Assembly (NCBI RefSeq): GCF_016772315.1
Contig: NZ_CP053482.1
Location: 186,001 to 250,000 of the forward strand
Length of the DNA: 64,000 nt
Direction of reading: 5' to 3'
From: Thiothrix subterranea
GTDB taxonomy: Bacteria > Pseudomonadota > Gammaproteobacteria > Thiotrichales > Thiotrichaceae
Both the position numbers and the translations under genes were made by a program. Of the stretch, positions 8,941 through 16,474 are shown piece after piece. Within the stretch, counting starts at the first letter, position 1. Every line of letters starts with the position of its first letter. The notes under the pieces are model-generated. The model did not search any database. It worked only from the letters and a program-made list of their open reading frames with translations, and was not told the DNA's origin.

Positions 8941-9890
8941 CCACACGAATTTCTCCTTACCAGTTAGGCGCAACCTTATACATGCCAGCAACACGCCCCG
9001 ATTTGCTGGAGGTGATTTTACGGCAGAAAATCCCCGATCTGCGCTCGATGGTGATTTGCCTCGAAGACGCGGTGCGCGAAGATGAAGTCGCTGCCAGCTT
9101 GACTAACCTGCAACACTGTTTGCACGAACTGCGCGGGCAAGAGCGCGGCGTACCGCTGGTATTTATTCGCCCGCGTCATCCCCAGATGGCGCACAAGCTA
9201 TTGGCGATGCAAGGCATTGAGTGCATTGACGGCTTTGTGCTGCCCAAGTTTGATAACCAGTCGTTTGCAGCGTGGTATGCGGTGGTGCAAGCTGCGCCCG
9301 CGCATTTGCTGTTTATGCCGACGCTGGAAACCGCACAAGTGTTGGATGCATTGGCAGTGCGCGAATTGTGCGAACGCTTGCAAGATGACGGGATTAAGTC
9401 GCGGATATTAGCATTACGGATTGGCGGTAACGATTTGTTGTCGTGCTTACGCTTGCGTACTCACCATGCCCATACCTTATACGATGGCCCGTTGGGGTAT
9501 GTCGTGGCAATGCTGGTGACGCATTTTGCTCCAGCAGGTTTTCACTTGACCGCGCCCGTGTTTGAATATTTTCAGGATCACACCGTCTTGCAAGCCGAAT
9601 TCCAGCGCGATTTGCTGCATGGTTTGGTGGGTAAAACGGTGATTCACCCTAGCCAGATTGCGGTGATCCATCAGGCGTTGAAAGTGGATAGCCGTGATTA
9701 CGAAGCGGCGTTGCGGATTTTGGATGATGCCATGCCTGCGGTATTCCAGTTTGAAGGCGCGATGTGCGAACCCGCGACGCATCACCATTGGGCAGTGCAG
9801 GTGATGGAACGTGCCAAGCATTTTGGGTGTCATTTGCACGCGGTGGCGGTGGATGAGGGCATGGAGAAAGAGTGTGCGGCGTTGTATTAA
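8937..9890 (+). CDS. HpcH/HpaI aldolase / CitE-like lyase (Ter cluster)
   Basis: A 317-residue TIM-barrel enzyme of the HpcH/HpaI-CitE family. Family landmarks visible are LYMPATRPDL near the N-terminus, MVICLEDAVREDEV near residue 38 (acidic metal/substrate residues), DGFVLPKFDN near 98, MPTLETAQVL near 125 and GKTVIHPSQIAVIH near 230. These enzymes make or break carbon-carbon bonds of acyl-CoA or keto-acid substrates using Mg2+. In Ter loci the CitE-like lyase ends the biosynthetic operon. Its ATG overlaps the StiP-type stop codon. The product made by this cluster is not known. Confidence 0.88.
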   Translation: MTTRISPYQLGATLYMPATRPDLLEVILRQKIPDLRSMVICLEDAVREDEVAASLTNLQHCLHELRGQERGVPLVFIRPRHPQMAHKLLAMQGIECIDGFVLPKFDNQSFAAWYAVVQAAPAHLLFMPTLETAQVLDALAVRELCERLQDDGIKSRILALRIGGNDLLSCLRLRTHHAHTLYDGPLGYVVAMLVTHFAPAGFHLTAPVFEYFQDHTVLQAEFQRDLLHGLVGKTVIHPSQIAVIHQALKVDSRDYEAALRILDDAMPAVFQFEGAMCEPATHHHWAVQVMERAKHFGCHLHAVAVDEGMEKECAALY

Positions 9891-9929
9891 GGCAACCTCT
9901 CCCCTCACTTCATTGCTATAATCCCCCGT

Positions 9930-10769
9930 ATGGGAAATAAAGACATCATCAGCAAATCCGTACTGGGTCATTTAGCCGCCGATATTGCCAATCTATTACT
10001 CAATTTGAATGTAGATGCGCAAGATGTGGAGCTACTGGATACCGAACAGCAGCGCGTCGAACAGCGCCGTGCCGACCTAGTGGCGCGGATGCGCAGCAAA
10101 GCCGACGATACACCGTTTATCTTGCATATCGAAATTCAAAACCAGAATGACACGGCGATGCCTTTACGCATGTTGCGTTATTTCACTGATATTCAGCTCG
10201 CTCACCCACAGGAAAGTGTACACCAGCACTTAATTTACATAGGCAAAGAGCGCCTCACCATGCCCGATCATTTTCAGGCACGCGCTTTCACCTACCGCTA
10301 TGAACTGCTGGATATGCACACCGTGGATTGCAGTTTATTGCTCACGCAAGACACACCGGACGCGCTGGTTCTCGCCATTTTATGCGACTTCAAAGGTCGC
10401 CCCGAACAAGAAATGGTCAATTACATCGTGCTGCGCTTACGCGAGCTGATGGGCGAAGACGAAAGCGGTTTCCGCAACTACTTTGAAATGCTCGAAACCT
10501 TGGCTGAAAACCGTGATCTACAACCTTATTTAGAAGAGGCTGAAAAAATGTTAACTGAAGTCGATGTAACAAAATTTGCCTCCTACCGCTGGGGAGTACG
10601 AGCGGGTCTTGAACAAGGGATCGAACAAGGCATCGAAAAAGGCGAGTTAAAAAAAGCACAAGAGATTGCTCGTCAATTGTTAACGCTGGGTGTGATTCCA
10701 GAAGAAGACGTTGCACGTATTACCAGCTTAAGCTTGGAGCAAGTAATAGCGCTGCGATCACAGCACTAG
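9930..10769 (+). CDS. Rpn-family PD-(D/E)XK nuclease
   Basis: A 279-residue protein of the Rpn/PDDEXK transposase-like family. The N-terminal nuclease core shows Asp in RRADLVARM and the catalytic-looking pair in FILHIEIQNQND (E-x-Q, about residues 66-77), followed by MPLRMLRYFTDIQ. The C-terminus has the Glu/Gln/Gly-rich repeat LEQGIEQGIEKGELKKAQEI typical of the family. Rpn proteins are DNA endonucleases associated with recA-independent recombination and, in recent work, phage defence. It starts 39 bp after the ter lyase gene and could be cotranscribed with it, but no terminal inverted repeats mark it as an active transposon. Confidence 0.82.
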   Translation: MGNKDIISKSVLGHLAADIANLLLNLNVDAQDVELLDTEQQRVEQRRADLVARMRSKADDTPFILHIEIQNQNDTAMPLRMLRYFTDIQLAHPQESVHQHLIYIGKERLTMPDHFQARAFTYRYELLDMHTVDCSLLLTQDTPDALVLAILCDFKGRPEQEMVNYIVLRLRELMGEDESGFRNYFEMLETLAENRDLQPYLEEAEKMLTEVDVTKFASYRWGVRAGLEQGIEQGIEKGELKKAQEIARQLLTLGVIPEEDVARITSLSLEQVIALRSQH

Positions 10770-10773
10770 GGGT

Positions 10774-11532
10774 TTACACGCCCCCCAACTGCGCCGAAAT
10801 CGCCTTCCCCGCCGCCTGCACCGCCTCCACCCACGCCATCTGCCGCCGCTCCATCGGGGCAGATACCGACAGACCCGCCACTGCCCTGCCCGTGCTGTCA
10901 TAAATCAACACACCGATGCACCCTACGCCGATTTCCGCCTCTTCATTATCCAGCGCGTAGCCCTGTTGCGCCGCTTGCTGGCAAACGCTCAGCAATTGCG
11001 GTAAGGTCGAAAGCGTGTTGCGGGTATACGCGGGTAAATTGGTGCGCTGCGCGTAGCTGCGAATATCGTCATCACTGCCCACCCCCAACATCAGCTTGCC
11101 GACGGCGGTAACGTGCAGCGGCGCACGGCTGCCGACCACTTGTTGCACATGCATCATGCGGTTCGGCGTGGCTTTTTCGATGTACACCACCACATCGCCT
11201 TCGCGCAAAGTGAGGTTGACCGACTCGTTCAATTGATCACGCAAGGCTTCCATGTAGGGCAACGCCACCGAACGCAAGTCGATCTTATTGTGCAAACGCA
11301 CCCCTAATTGCAACAAGTGAATCCCCAGCCGGTAACGCCCCGCCGGGTCACGTTCCACAAACCGATTGTCGATCAAGGAACTGAGGATGCGGTGCGCGGT
11401 GGAAGTGTGTAACCCCGTTTCCGCGCTCAACACTTTCAGGCTGATCGGCTCAGGGTAACGGGCGATGGCATCGAGCAACGCGGCGGCGCGGTCGATGACT
11501 TGGATACGGGTGGTGTCGGTTTCTGCTTTCAT
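10774..11532 (-). CDS. IclR family transcriptional regulator
   Basis: The 252-residue product (start MKAETDTTRI; a TTG start 18 bp upstream is an alternative) has an N-terminal winged helix (SLKVLSAETGLHTSTAHRIL, residues about 32-51) and a C-terminal IclR effector domain (RAPLHVTAVGKLMLG, about 125, and DNEEAEIGVGCIGVLIYD near 200). It is divergent from the phosphoketolase-like operon and probably controls it. The palindrome at 11551-11569 lies between the two genes and is a candidate operator. IclR proteins bind small metabolites, often acids such as glyoxylate or pyruvate, which would fit the neighbouring acid/aldehyde metabolism; the ligand here is unknown. Confidence 0.92.
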   Translation of the reverse strand: MKAETDTTRIQVIDRAAALLDAIARYPEPISLKVLSAETGLHTSTAHRILSSLIDNRFVERDPAGRYRLGIHLLQLGVRLHNKIDLRSVALPYMEALRDQLNESVNLTLREGDVVVYIEKATPNRMMHVQQVVGSRAPLHVTAVGKLMLGVGSDDDIRSYAQRTNLPAYTRNTLSTLPQLLSVCQQAAQQGYALDNEEAEIGVGCIGVLIYDSTGRAVAGLSVSAPMERRQMAWVEAVQAAGKAISAQLGGV

Positions 11533-11550
11533 GGCAGTAGTATAGAACAA

Positions 11551-11569
11551 TTTCCCACAATGTGGAAAC
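11551..11569. promoter_or_regulatory. Candidate IclR operator palindrome
   Basis: The core CCACAATGTGG (11555-11565) is a perfect 11-bp palindrome, flanked by partly symmetric TTT and AAA bases. IclR-family operators are often near-palindromes of this size with TTTCC/GGAAA ends. Its position just upstream of iclR and 70 bp upstream of the enzyme operon fits a shared operator. Binding is inferred from position and symmetry. Confidence 0.5.
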
Positions 11570-11640
11570 TATACCGTATTGCGATAAATCACCAGGACGC
11601 TTATTGTTAGCCCATAGCAACACATTCAGGAGACACGACC

Positions 11641-13842
11641 ATGACTGCACCCACTTTCTGCGAAGGCATCTTGCATTTCGGCGCACCATCCAGCGCGTTC
11701 ACGCAATACGGCGCGAGTTCCGCGATTGCCCCTAATCAAACCGCGATCACCGCAATCAACGACCAAGCCGTTTACCAATGCCGCTTAATCGTTGATGCCT
11801 TGCGCTATACCACGCTGCAATTGTGCGCCTCGAAAGAATCCGGGCATCCCGGCGGCTTTGCCAGTTCTGCCGATGCTTACGCGGCGTTGGTGCTGTTGGG
11901 GCATACCAATATCGTCACGGAAGTGGGGCATCATGCGCCCGGTTTCTACAGCGCGATGTTCCTCGACGGCTCGCTGGAAGACATGGGCATTCATACCATG
12001 AACGATTTGCAAGCCCGTTTCCGCGAACGTGACGGCTTGTTGGGGCATTTATCCGGCGCGATTCCGGGCTTGCTCGCTCCCGCTGGCCCCTTGGGTCAAG
12101 GGCAACATTTTGCGATGGCGGGCGCGTACTTGAATCGCGACAAGCTGTTCCCCTGCACCATCGGCGACGGCGGTTTGGGCGAACCGTACATTTTGTCGGC
12201 ATTCAAACACTTCCACACCAGCTACCCCGATGTGACCAATTTCTTGCCGGTCTTGGTATGGAACGGCTTCAGTCAGGAACACCATTCGATGGTGTCGCTG
12301 ATGAGCAATGCGCAAATGCGGGACTACTGGAAAGCGCACGATTTCGGCAATGTGGTGCTGATCGACGCGAAAGATTTCGACGACGCAGGGCAGGAAGGCG
12401 CGTATGTGGATAGCACCCTGTTCAGCGATGCGGCGCGAACTGCCTTCACCCGTGCCGTCTTGGAAGGGGCAAAAGCCGCCGCCGATAGCGCGATGAACGG
12501 CACGATGTCGGTGCTGATTATCAAGCAAATCAAAGGTTCAGGCATTCACATCCACGGCGCAAAATCGCACAACCTTTACCCCGGCGACACAGTGCAAAAA
12601 CCCGCGATTGCGGCGGCACTGGAAAAAGGCGCACTCACCCCCGCCGCGTGGGAATTGGTACGCACCACGATGCAACGTGCCGGTGGCGGTTCTGCCAGCC
12701 GCACGGTCGTGACCGAATTTGAACGCGCTCTGCCTGATGCCAGCCACTTGCCACGGCAAGATTTCGCGGTCGGTGATAAAGCCGTACCCGCGACCGCGAT
12801 GGGGCAGATGGTCGCGGAACTCGGCAAGCGTGACCCGCTGTTCGTCGTCACCAATGCCGATGGCAACGAAGCCTCGAACATGAAAATCATCAACGATGTC
12901 TTGAAAATCCGCCACCCGACCGTTGACCCGCTCTACAACCAAAGCCCGACGGGGCAAGTGTACGAACCGCTCAACGAAGACGCTTGCGCCGGATTCGCCG
13001 CTGCCTTGGCACTGTTTGGTGGACGTTCGCTGTGGTTATCGTATGAAAGTTTCGCCATCAACGGCTGGCCGATCGTGCAAACCGTCGGTCAGGCAATGGC
13101 AGAATTGCGCCGCAAAACTCCAGCCGTCGTGACCATGTTTACCGCTGGTGCGTTGGAGCAAGGGCGCAACGGCTGGACGCACCAACGCCCCGAAATCGAA
13201 AACTATATCGGCGGACAAATGCGCAACGGCAACGTGTACCTGCTGTATCCGGCGGATGCCAATATGATCCAAGCGGCTTACGGCTGGGCGGTGGAACAGG
13301 TCAATAAAAACATCAGCATTATTGCCTCCAAATCGCCGCTGACGGTGTACACCACGCCTTCGCAAGCCAACGCTGCAATTGAACAAGGCGCGGTCACGCT
13401 GTATGAATCGCGGGATAGCAGTTGGGAAACCATCGTGTTTGCGGTCACGGGCGACATGATTTACCAGCCGGTATTTGAAGCAAAAGACAAGCTGGAAGCG
13501 GCGGGCTATCGGGTACGCATTGTGTGCGTTGCCAATCCACGCCGCTTGTACCGGGCTGCCGATGTCGCTTGGCAACACAGTTCCGAGGCGGATGGCGCAT
13601 TCATGAGCGATACCGATTTCCACGGGCTGTTTGATGGCGATGCGCTGATCGGGGTTAGCGGCGGCGGCACGATTGCGCTCGAATCCGTGTTGTTGCGCAG
13701 CCGTGCGCCCAAGCGTGACCTGTTCGGCTGGCAACGCGGCGAAACCACCGCCAGCGCCAACGAACTCATGGCTTACAACGGCATTACGGCGGATAAGCTC
13801 ACCGCGTGTGCGCTCGGCATGGTAGGTGAGGCACATGAATAA
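11641..13842 (+). CDS. Phosphoketolase-like / transketolase-superfamily ThDP enzyme
   Basis: A 733-residue thiamin-diphosphate enzyme. The N-terminal half has SKESGHPGGFASSADAY (about 63) and the ThDP motif GDGGLGEPYILSAF with its Asn about 30 residues later (PVLVWNGFSQ). That spacing resembles phosphoketolases more than transketolases. The second half has LWLSYESFAINGW and the NGWTHQRPEIENY block followed by VYLLYPADANM, again close to phosphoketolase signatures. Generic annotation would be transketolase, and at 733 residues it is shorter than usual phosphoketolases (about 790-830). It has an AGGAGA ribosome site, overlaps the DUF1537 kinase by 8 bp and is divergent from iclR. The substrate is unknown. 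Confidence 0.8.
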   Translation: MTAPTFCEGILHFGAPSSAFTQYGASSAIAPNQTAITAINDQAVYQCRLIVDALRYTTLQLCASKESGHPGGFASSADAYAALVLLGHTNIVTEVGHHAPGFYSAMFLDGSLEDMGIHTMNDLQARFRERDGLLGHLSGAIPGLLAPAGPLGQGQHFAMAGAYLNRDKLFPCTIGDGGLGEPYILSAFKHFHTSYPDVTNFLPVLVWNGFSQEHHSMVSLMSNAQMRDYWKAHDFGNVVLIDAKDFDDAGQEGAYVDSTLFSDAARTAFTRAVLEGAKAAADSAMNGTMSVLIIKQIKGSGIHIHGAKSHNLYPGDTVQKPAIAAALEKGALTPAAWELVRTTMQRAGGGSASRTVVTEFERALPDASHLPRQDFAVGDKAVPATAMGQMVAELGKRDPLFVVTNADGNEASNMKIINDVLKIRHPTVDPLYNQSPTGQVYEPLNEDACAGFAAALALFGGRSLWLSYESFAINGWPIVQTVGQAMAELRRKTPAVVTMFTAGALEQGRNGWTHQRPEIENYIGGQMRNGNVYLLYPADANMIQAAYGWAVEQVNKNISIIASKSPLTVYTTPSQANAAIEQGAVTLYESRDSSWETIVFAVTGDMIYQPVFEAKDKLEAAGYRVRIVCVANPRRLYRAADVAWQHSSEADGAFMSDTDFHGLFDGDALIGVSGGGTIALESVLLRSRAPKRDLFGWQRGETTASANELMAYNGITADKLTACALGMVGEAHE

Positions 13843-15163
13843 CGCGCCGCTCACCAAAATCATTGCCATCGACGACGATCCGACGGGTTCGCAAACGGTA
13901 CACAGTTGCCTGCTGCTCACCCGCTGGGATGTCGCCACTTTGCTGGAAGCCTTGCACGATGATGCACCGCTGTTTTTCGTGCTGAGCAATACACGCGGGA
14001 TGGATGCGGCGAGTGCGGCAAGCGTGACTCGGGAAATTTGCGTCAACTTGCGGGAAGCCTTGGCGCAAGCAGCGGACGCGGGTGTGATGATTCAACCCGT
14101 GGTGGTTAGCCGTTCGGATTCGACCTTGCGCGGGCATTATCCGGTGGAAACCGATGTGATCGCGGCTGAACTGGGGCCGTTTGATGCGCATTTCCTTGTC
14201 CCTGCGTTTTTTGAAGGCGGACGCATTACCCGCGACGGTACACATTATTTGCTGGTGGATGGCGAGCCTGTTCCCGTGCATGACACCGAGTTTGCCAAGG
14301 ATTCGGTGTTTGGGTTCAGCACCGCCTTTTTGCCGGATTATGTCGCGGAAAAAACCGGCGGACGCATTCCCGCCAGCGCGGTGCAACGTTTCAGTTTGCA
14401 CGACGTGCGCGGTGATATTGGCGGGCGTTTGCAGGCGTTACACGACAATGTGTGTTGCGTGGTGGATGCGGAACAGCAAAGCGACTTGGATCAGTTTGCG
14501 CAGCAAGTGTTGGCGGCGGCACAGACCGGCAAGCGGTTTCTGTTTCGCAGTGCCGCAAGTTTGCTGACCGCGTTTGCCGCCCTGCCCCCACAACCTGTTG
14601 CTCCGGCAGCAATGGCGCAATTTGTACGCAATGGCAAGGCGGGTGTGGTGCTGATGGGGTCGCACGTCGGCAAATCCACCCTGCAATTGCAGTATTTGCT
14701 GGCGCATACCGATGTATTGCCGCTGCATATCGACCTTGAGCAATTGGTGGCGGATGAGGCCGCTTTATTTGCGGATTTGCAAGCGCAGTTGCAGGCGGCG
14801 AATCAGCAGAATCGTGGCGTGGTGTTATACACCAGTCGCGCCGAAAAGCAGTTTGCCAGCAAAGCGGAACGGCTGGCGTTTGGGGATCAGGTGGCTGCGT
14901 TTTTGGTGCGCTTGGTGCAACACTTGCCTGCGGACATTGGCTTTTTAATCAGCAAGGGCGGGATTACCTCGAACGATACCTTGAGCAAAGGCTTGGCATT
15001 GCGTACCGCACGGGTACTGGGGCAAATTCGGGCGGGGTGTTCGGTGGTGATCTGCCCCGATGATCATCCGCGCTTTCCTACACTGCCGGTGGTGATTTTC
15101 CCCGGCAATGTGGGCGGGGATGAGGCGTTGGCGGAGGTGTATGGCTTGCTCAGTGCTGCGTAA
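13835..15163 (+). CDS. Four-carbon acid sugar kinase family protein (DUF1537)
   Basis: A 442-residue member of the OtnK/DtnK (DUF1537) family. It has the N-terminal motif IAIDDDPTGSQTVHS, the substrate-loop sequence VSRSDSTLRGHYPVETDV (about 90-107) and C-terminal nucleotide-binding sequences FLISKGGITSNDTLSKGL (about 370-387) and FPGNVGGDEAL. Known members phosphorylate C4 acids such as D-erythronate, D-threonate or 3-oxo-tetronates. I chose the ATG at 13835, which has an AGGTGAG site just upstream and overlaps the phosphoketolase-like stop by 8 bp; a GTG 9 bp earlier is possible. Coupling to a ThDP enzyme suggests a phosphorylated keto- or hydroxy-acid is cleaved next, but this is inference. 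Confidence 0.88.
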   Translation: MNNAPLTKIIAIDDDPTGSQTVHSCLLLTRWDVATLLEALHDDAPLFFVLSNTRGMDAASAASVTREICVNLREALAQAADAGVMIQPVVVSRSDSTLRGHYPVETDVIAAELGPFDAHFLVPAFFEGGRITRDGTHYLLVDGEPVPVHDTEFAKDSVFGFSTAFLPDYVAEKTGGRIPASAVQRFSLHDVRGDIGGRLQALHDNVCCVVDAEQQSDLDQFAQQVLAAAQTGKRFLFRSAASLLTAFAALPPQPVAPAAMAQFVRNGKAGVVLMGSHVGKSTLQLQYLLAHTDVLPLHIDLEQLVADEAALFADLQAQLQAANQQNRGVVLYTSRAEKQFASKAERLAFGDQVAAFLVRLVQHLPADIGFLISKGGITSNDTLSKGLALRTARVLGQIRAGCSVVICPDDHPRFPTLPVVIFPGNVGGDEALAEVYGLLSAA

Positions 15164-15243
15164 CGCGATTACCCTACATTTGCCCTGTTATTTTTCCATA
15201 GTATGATTGAGGTTTTACCTCATTCAGTAGAGAACTTAGACGC

Positions 15244-16425
15244 ATGACCGTGAAATCTTTCCACCCACCCGTTCGTACCCTCATGGGACCTGGCCCTTCC
15301 GACGTTAGCCCGCGTGTTCTGGGGGCAATGGCTCGCCCGACGTTGGGGCATCTTGACCCGATGTTCGTGGGCATGATGGACGAAGTGAAAGCAATGCTGC
15401 AATACGCTTTCCAAACCAAAAACGCGCTGACGATGGCGGTGTCTGCGCCCGGTTCAGCGGGTATGGAAACCTGCTTTGTGAATCTGGTCGAGCCGGGTGA
15501 TAAGGTCATCGTTTGCCAAAACGGTGTGTTCGGCGGGCGTATGAAAGAAAACGTCGAGCGTTGCGGCGCAACCGCGATCATGGTGATGGATGACTGGGGC
15601 AAGCCGGTTGACCCGAACAAAGTTGAAGCGGCTTTGAAAGCGAATCCTGATGCTAAAGTCGTGGCGTTTGTTCATGCGGAAACTTCCACAGGTGCTCAAT
15701 CTGACGCACAAACGCTGGTGAAACTGGCACACGATTACGGCTGTTTGACCATCGTGGATGCGGTCACTTCACTGGCAGGCACGCCGCTGAAAGTGGATGA
15801 GTGGGAAATCGACGCGATTTATTCCGGTACGCAAAAATGCCTATCATGCGTCCCCGGCATTTCCCCGGTAAGCTTCGGTGATCGGGCGATTGAACGCATC
15901 AAAAACCGCAAAACCCCCGTGCAAAGCTGGTTCATGGATATGAATCTGGTCATGGCTTACTGGGGCGGCACGGGCAAACGCGCTTACCATCACACCGCTG
16001 CGGTCAACACGTTGTACGCGCTGCACGAATCGCTGGTGATGTTGCAAGAGGAAGGCTTGGAAAATTCATGGGCGCGTCATGCGCGTAACCATCAAGCCTT
16101 GAAAGCGGGGATCGAAGCGATGGGCTTACGTTTCGTCGTCGATGAAGCTTACCGCTTGCCACAACTGAACTCCGTCACGCTGCCTGAAGGTGTGGATGAA
16201 GCGGCGGTGCGTACTGCCCTGCTCAACGATTACAGTCTGGAAATCGGGGCGGGCTTGGGCGCATTGGCAGGCAAAATCTGGCGCATTGGCTTGATGGGCT
16301 TTGCCAGCAATGAGAAGAACGTGCTGAATTGTTTGGGCGCGTTGGATGCGGTGCTGTCGGGGATGGATGCGCAGATTAATAGCGGTGTTGCGGTGCGGGC
16401 GGCGAAACAGGCTTTCGCGCAGTAA
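15244..16425 (+). CDS. Class V PLP aminotransferase (alanine/serine-glyoxylate type)
   Basis: A 393-residue fold-type I aminotransferase of the AGAT family. Signatures are the N-terminal LMGPGPSDVSPRVLGAM, the GSAGMETCFVNL block near residue 76, the cofactor aspartate in TIVDAVTSLAGTPL, and the PLP lysine in YSGTQKCLSCVPG (about residue 197). Family members use glyoxylate as amino acceptor and serine or alanine as donor. It follows the DUF1537 kinase by 80 bp on the same strand and may belong to the same metabolic unit, which would link the operon to glyoxylate or glycine metabolism, but the gap could hold its own promoter. A dispersed-type palindrome follows the stop. Confidence 0.9.
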   Translation: MTVKSFHPPVRTLMGPGPSDVSPRVLGAMARPTLGHLDPMFVGMMDEVKAMLQYAFQTKNALTMAVSAPGSAGMETCFVNLVEPGDKVIVCQNGVFGGRMKENVERCGATAIMVMDDWGKPVDPNKVEAALKANPDAKVVAFVHAETSTGAQSDAQTLVKLAHDYGCLTIVDAVTSLAGTPLKVDEWEIDAIYSGTQKCLSCVPGISPVSFGDRAIERIKNRKTPVQSWFMDMNLVMAYWGGTGKRAYHHTAAVNTLYALHESLVMLQEEGLENSWARHARNHQALKAGIEAMGLRFVVDEAYRLPQLNSVTLPEGVDEAAVRTALLNDYSLEIGAGLGALAGKIWRIGLMGFASNEKNVLNCLGALDAVLSGMDAQINSGVAVRAAKQAFAQ

Positions 16426-16446
16426 TCGTAGTAACTGACCACAGAC

Positions 16447-16474
16447 GTAGAGACGCAAAATCTTGCGTCTCTAC
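16447..16474. repeat. Perfect palindrome between convergent genes
   Basis: A perfect 12-bp stem (16447-16458 with 16463-16474, unit GTAGAGACGCAA) encloses an AATC loop. It lies between the convergent aminotransferase and Fic genes and contains the Fic stop codon. It resembles small palindromic repeats with the GTAGAGACGC/GCGTCTCTAC core that are scattered in many bacterial genomes, and may act as a bidirectional terminator. Only one copy is seen in this window. Confidence 0.75.

Noticed and set aside
9930-10769. The Rpn-type gene as an active insertion sequence.
   Set aside because: No terminal inverted repeats or target duplication were seen on either side; it is better read as a stand-alone nuclease gene.
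13036-14046. A 336-codon open frame on the minus strand opposite the phosphoketolase-like gene and the DUF1537 start.
   Set aside because: It is a shadow of two well-supported genes, has no family motif and no ribosome site.
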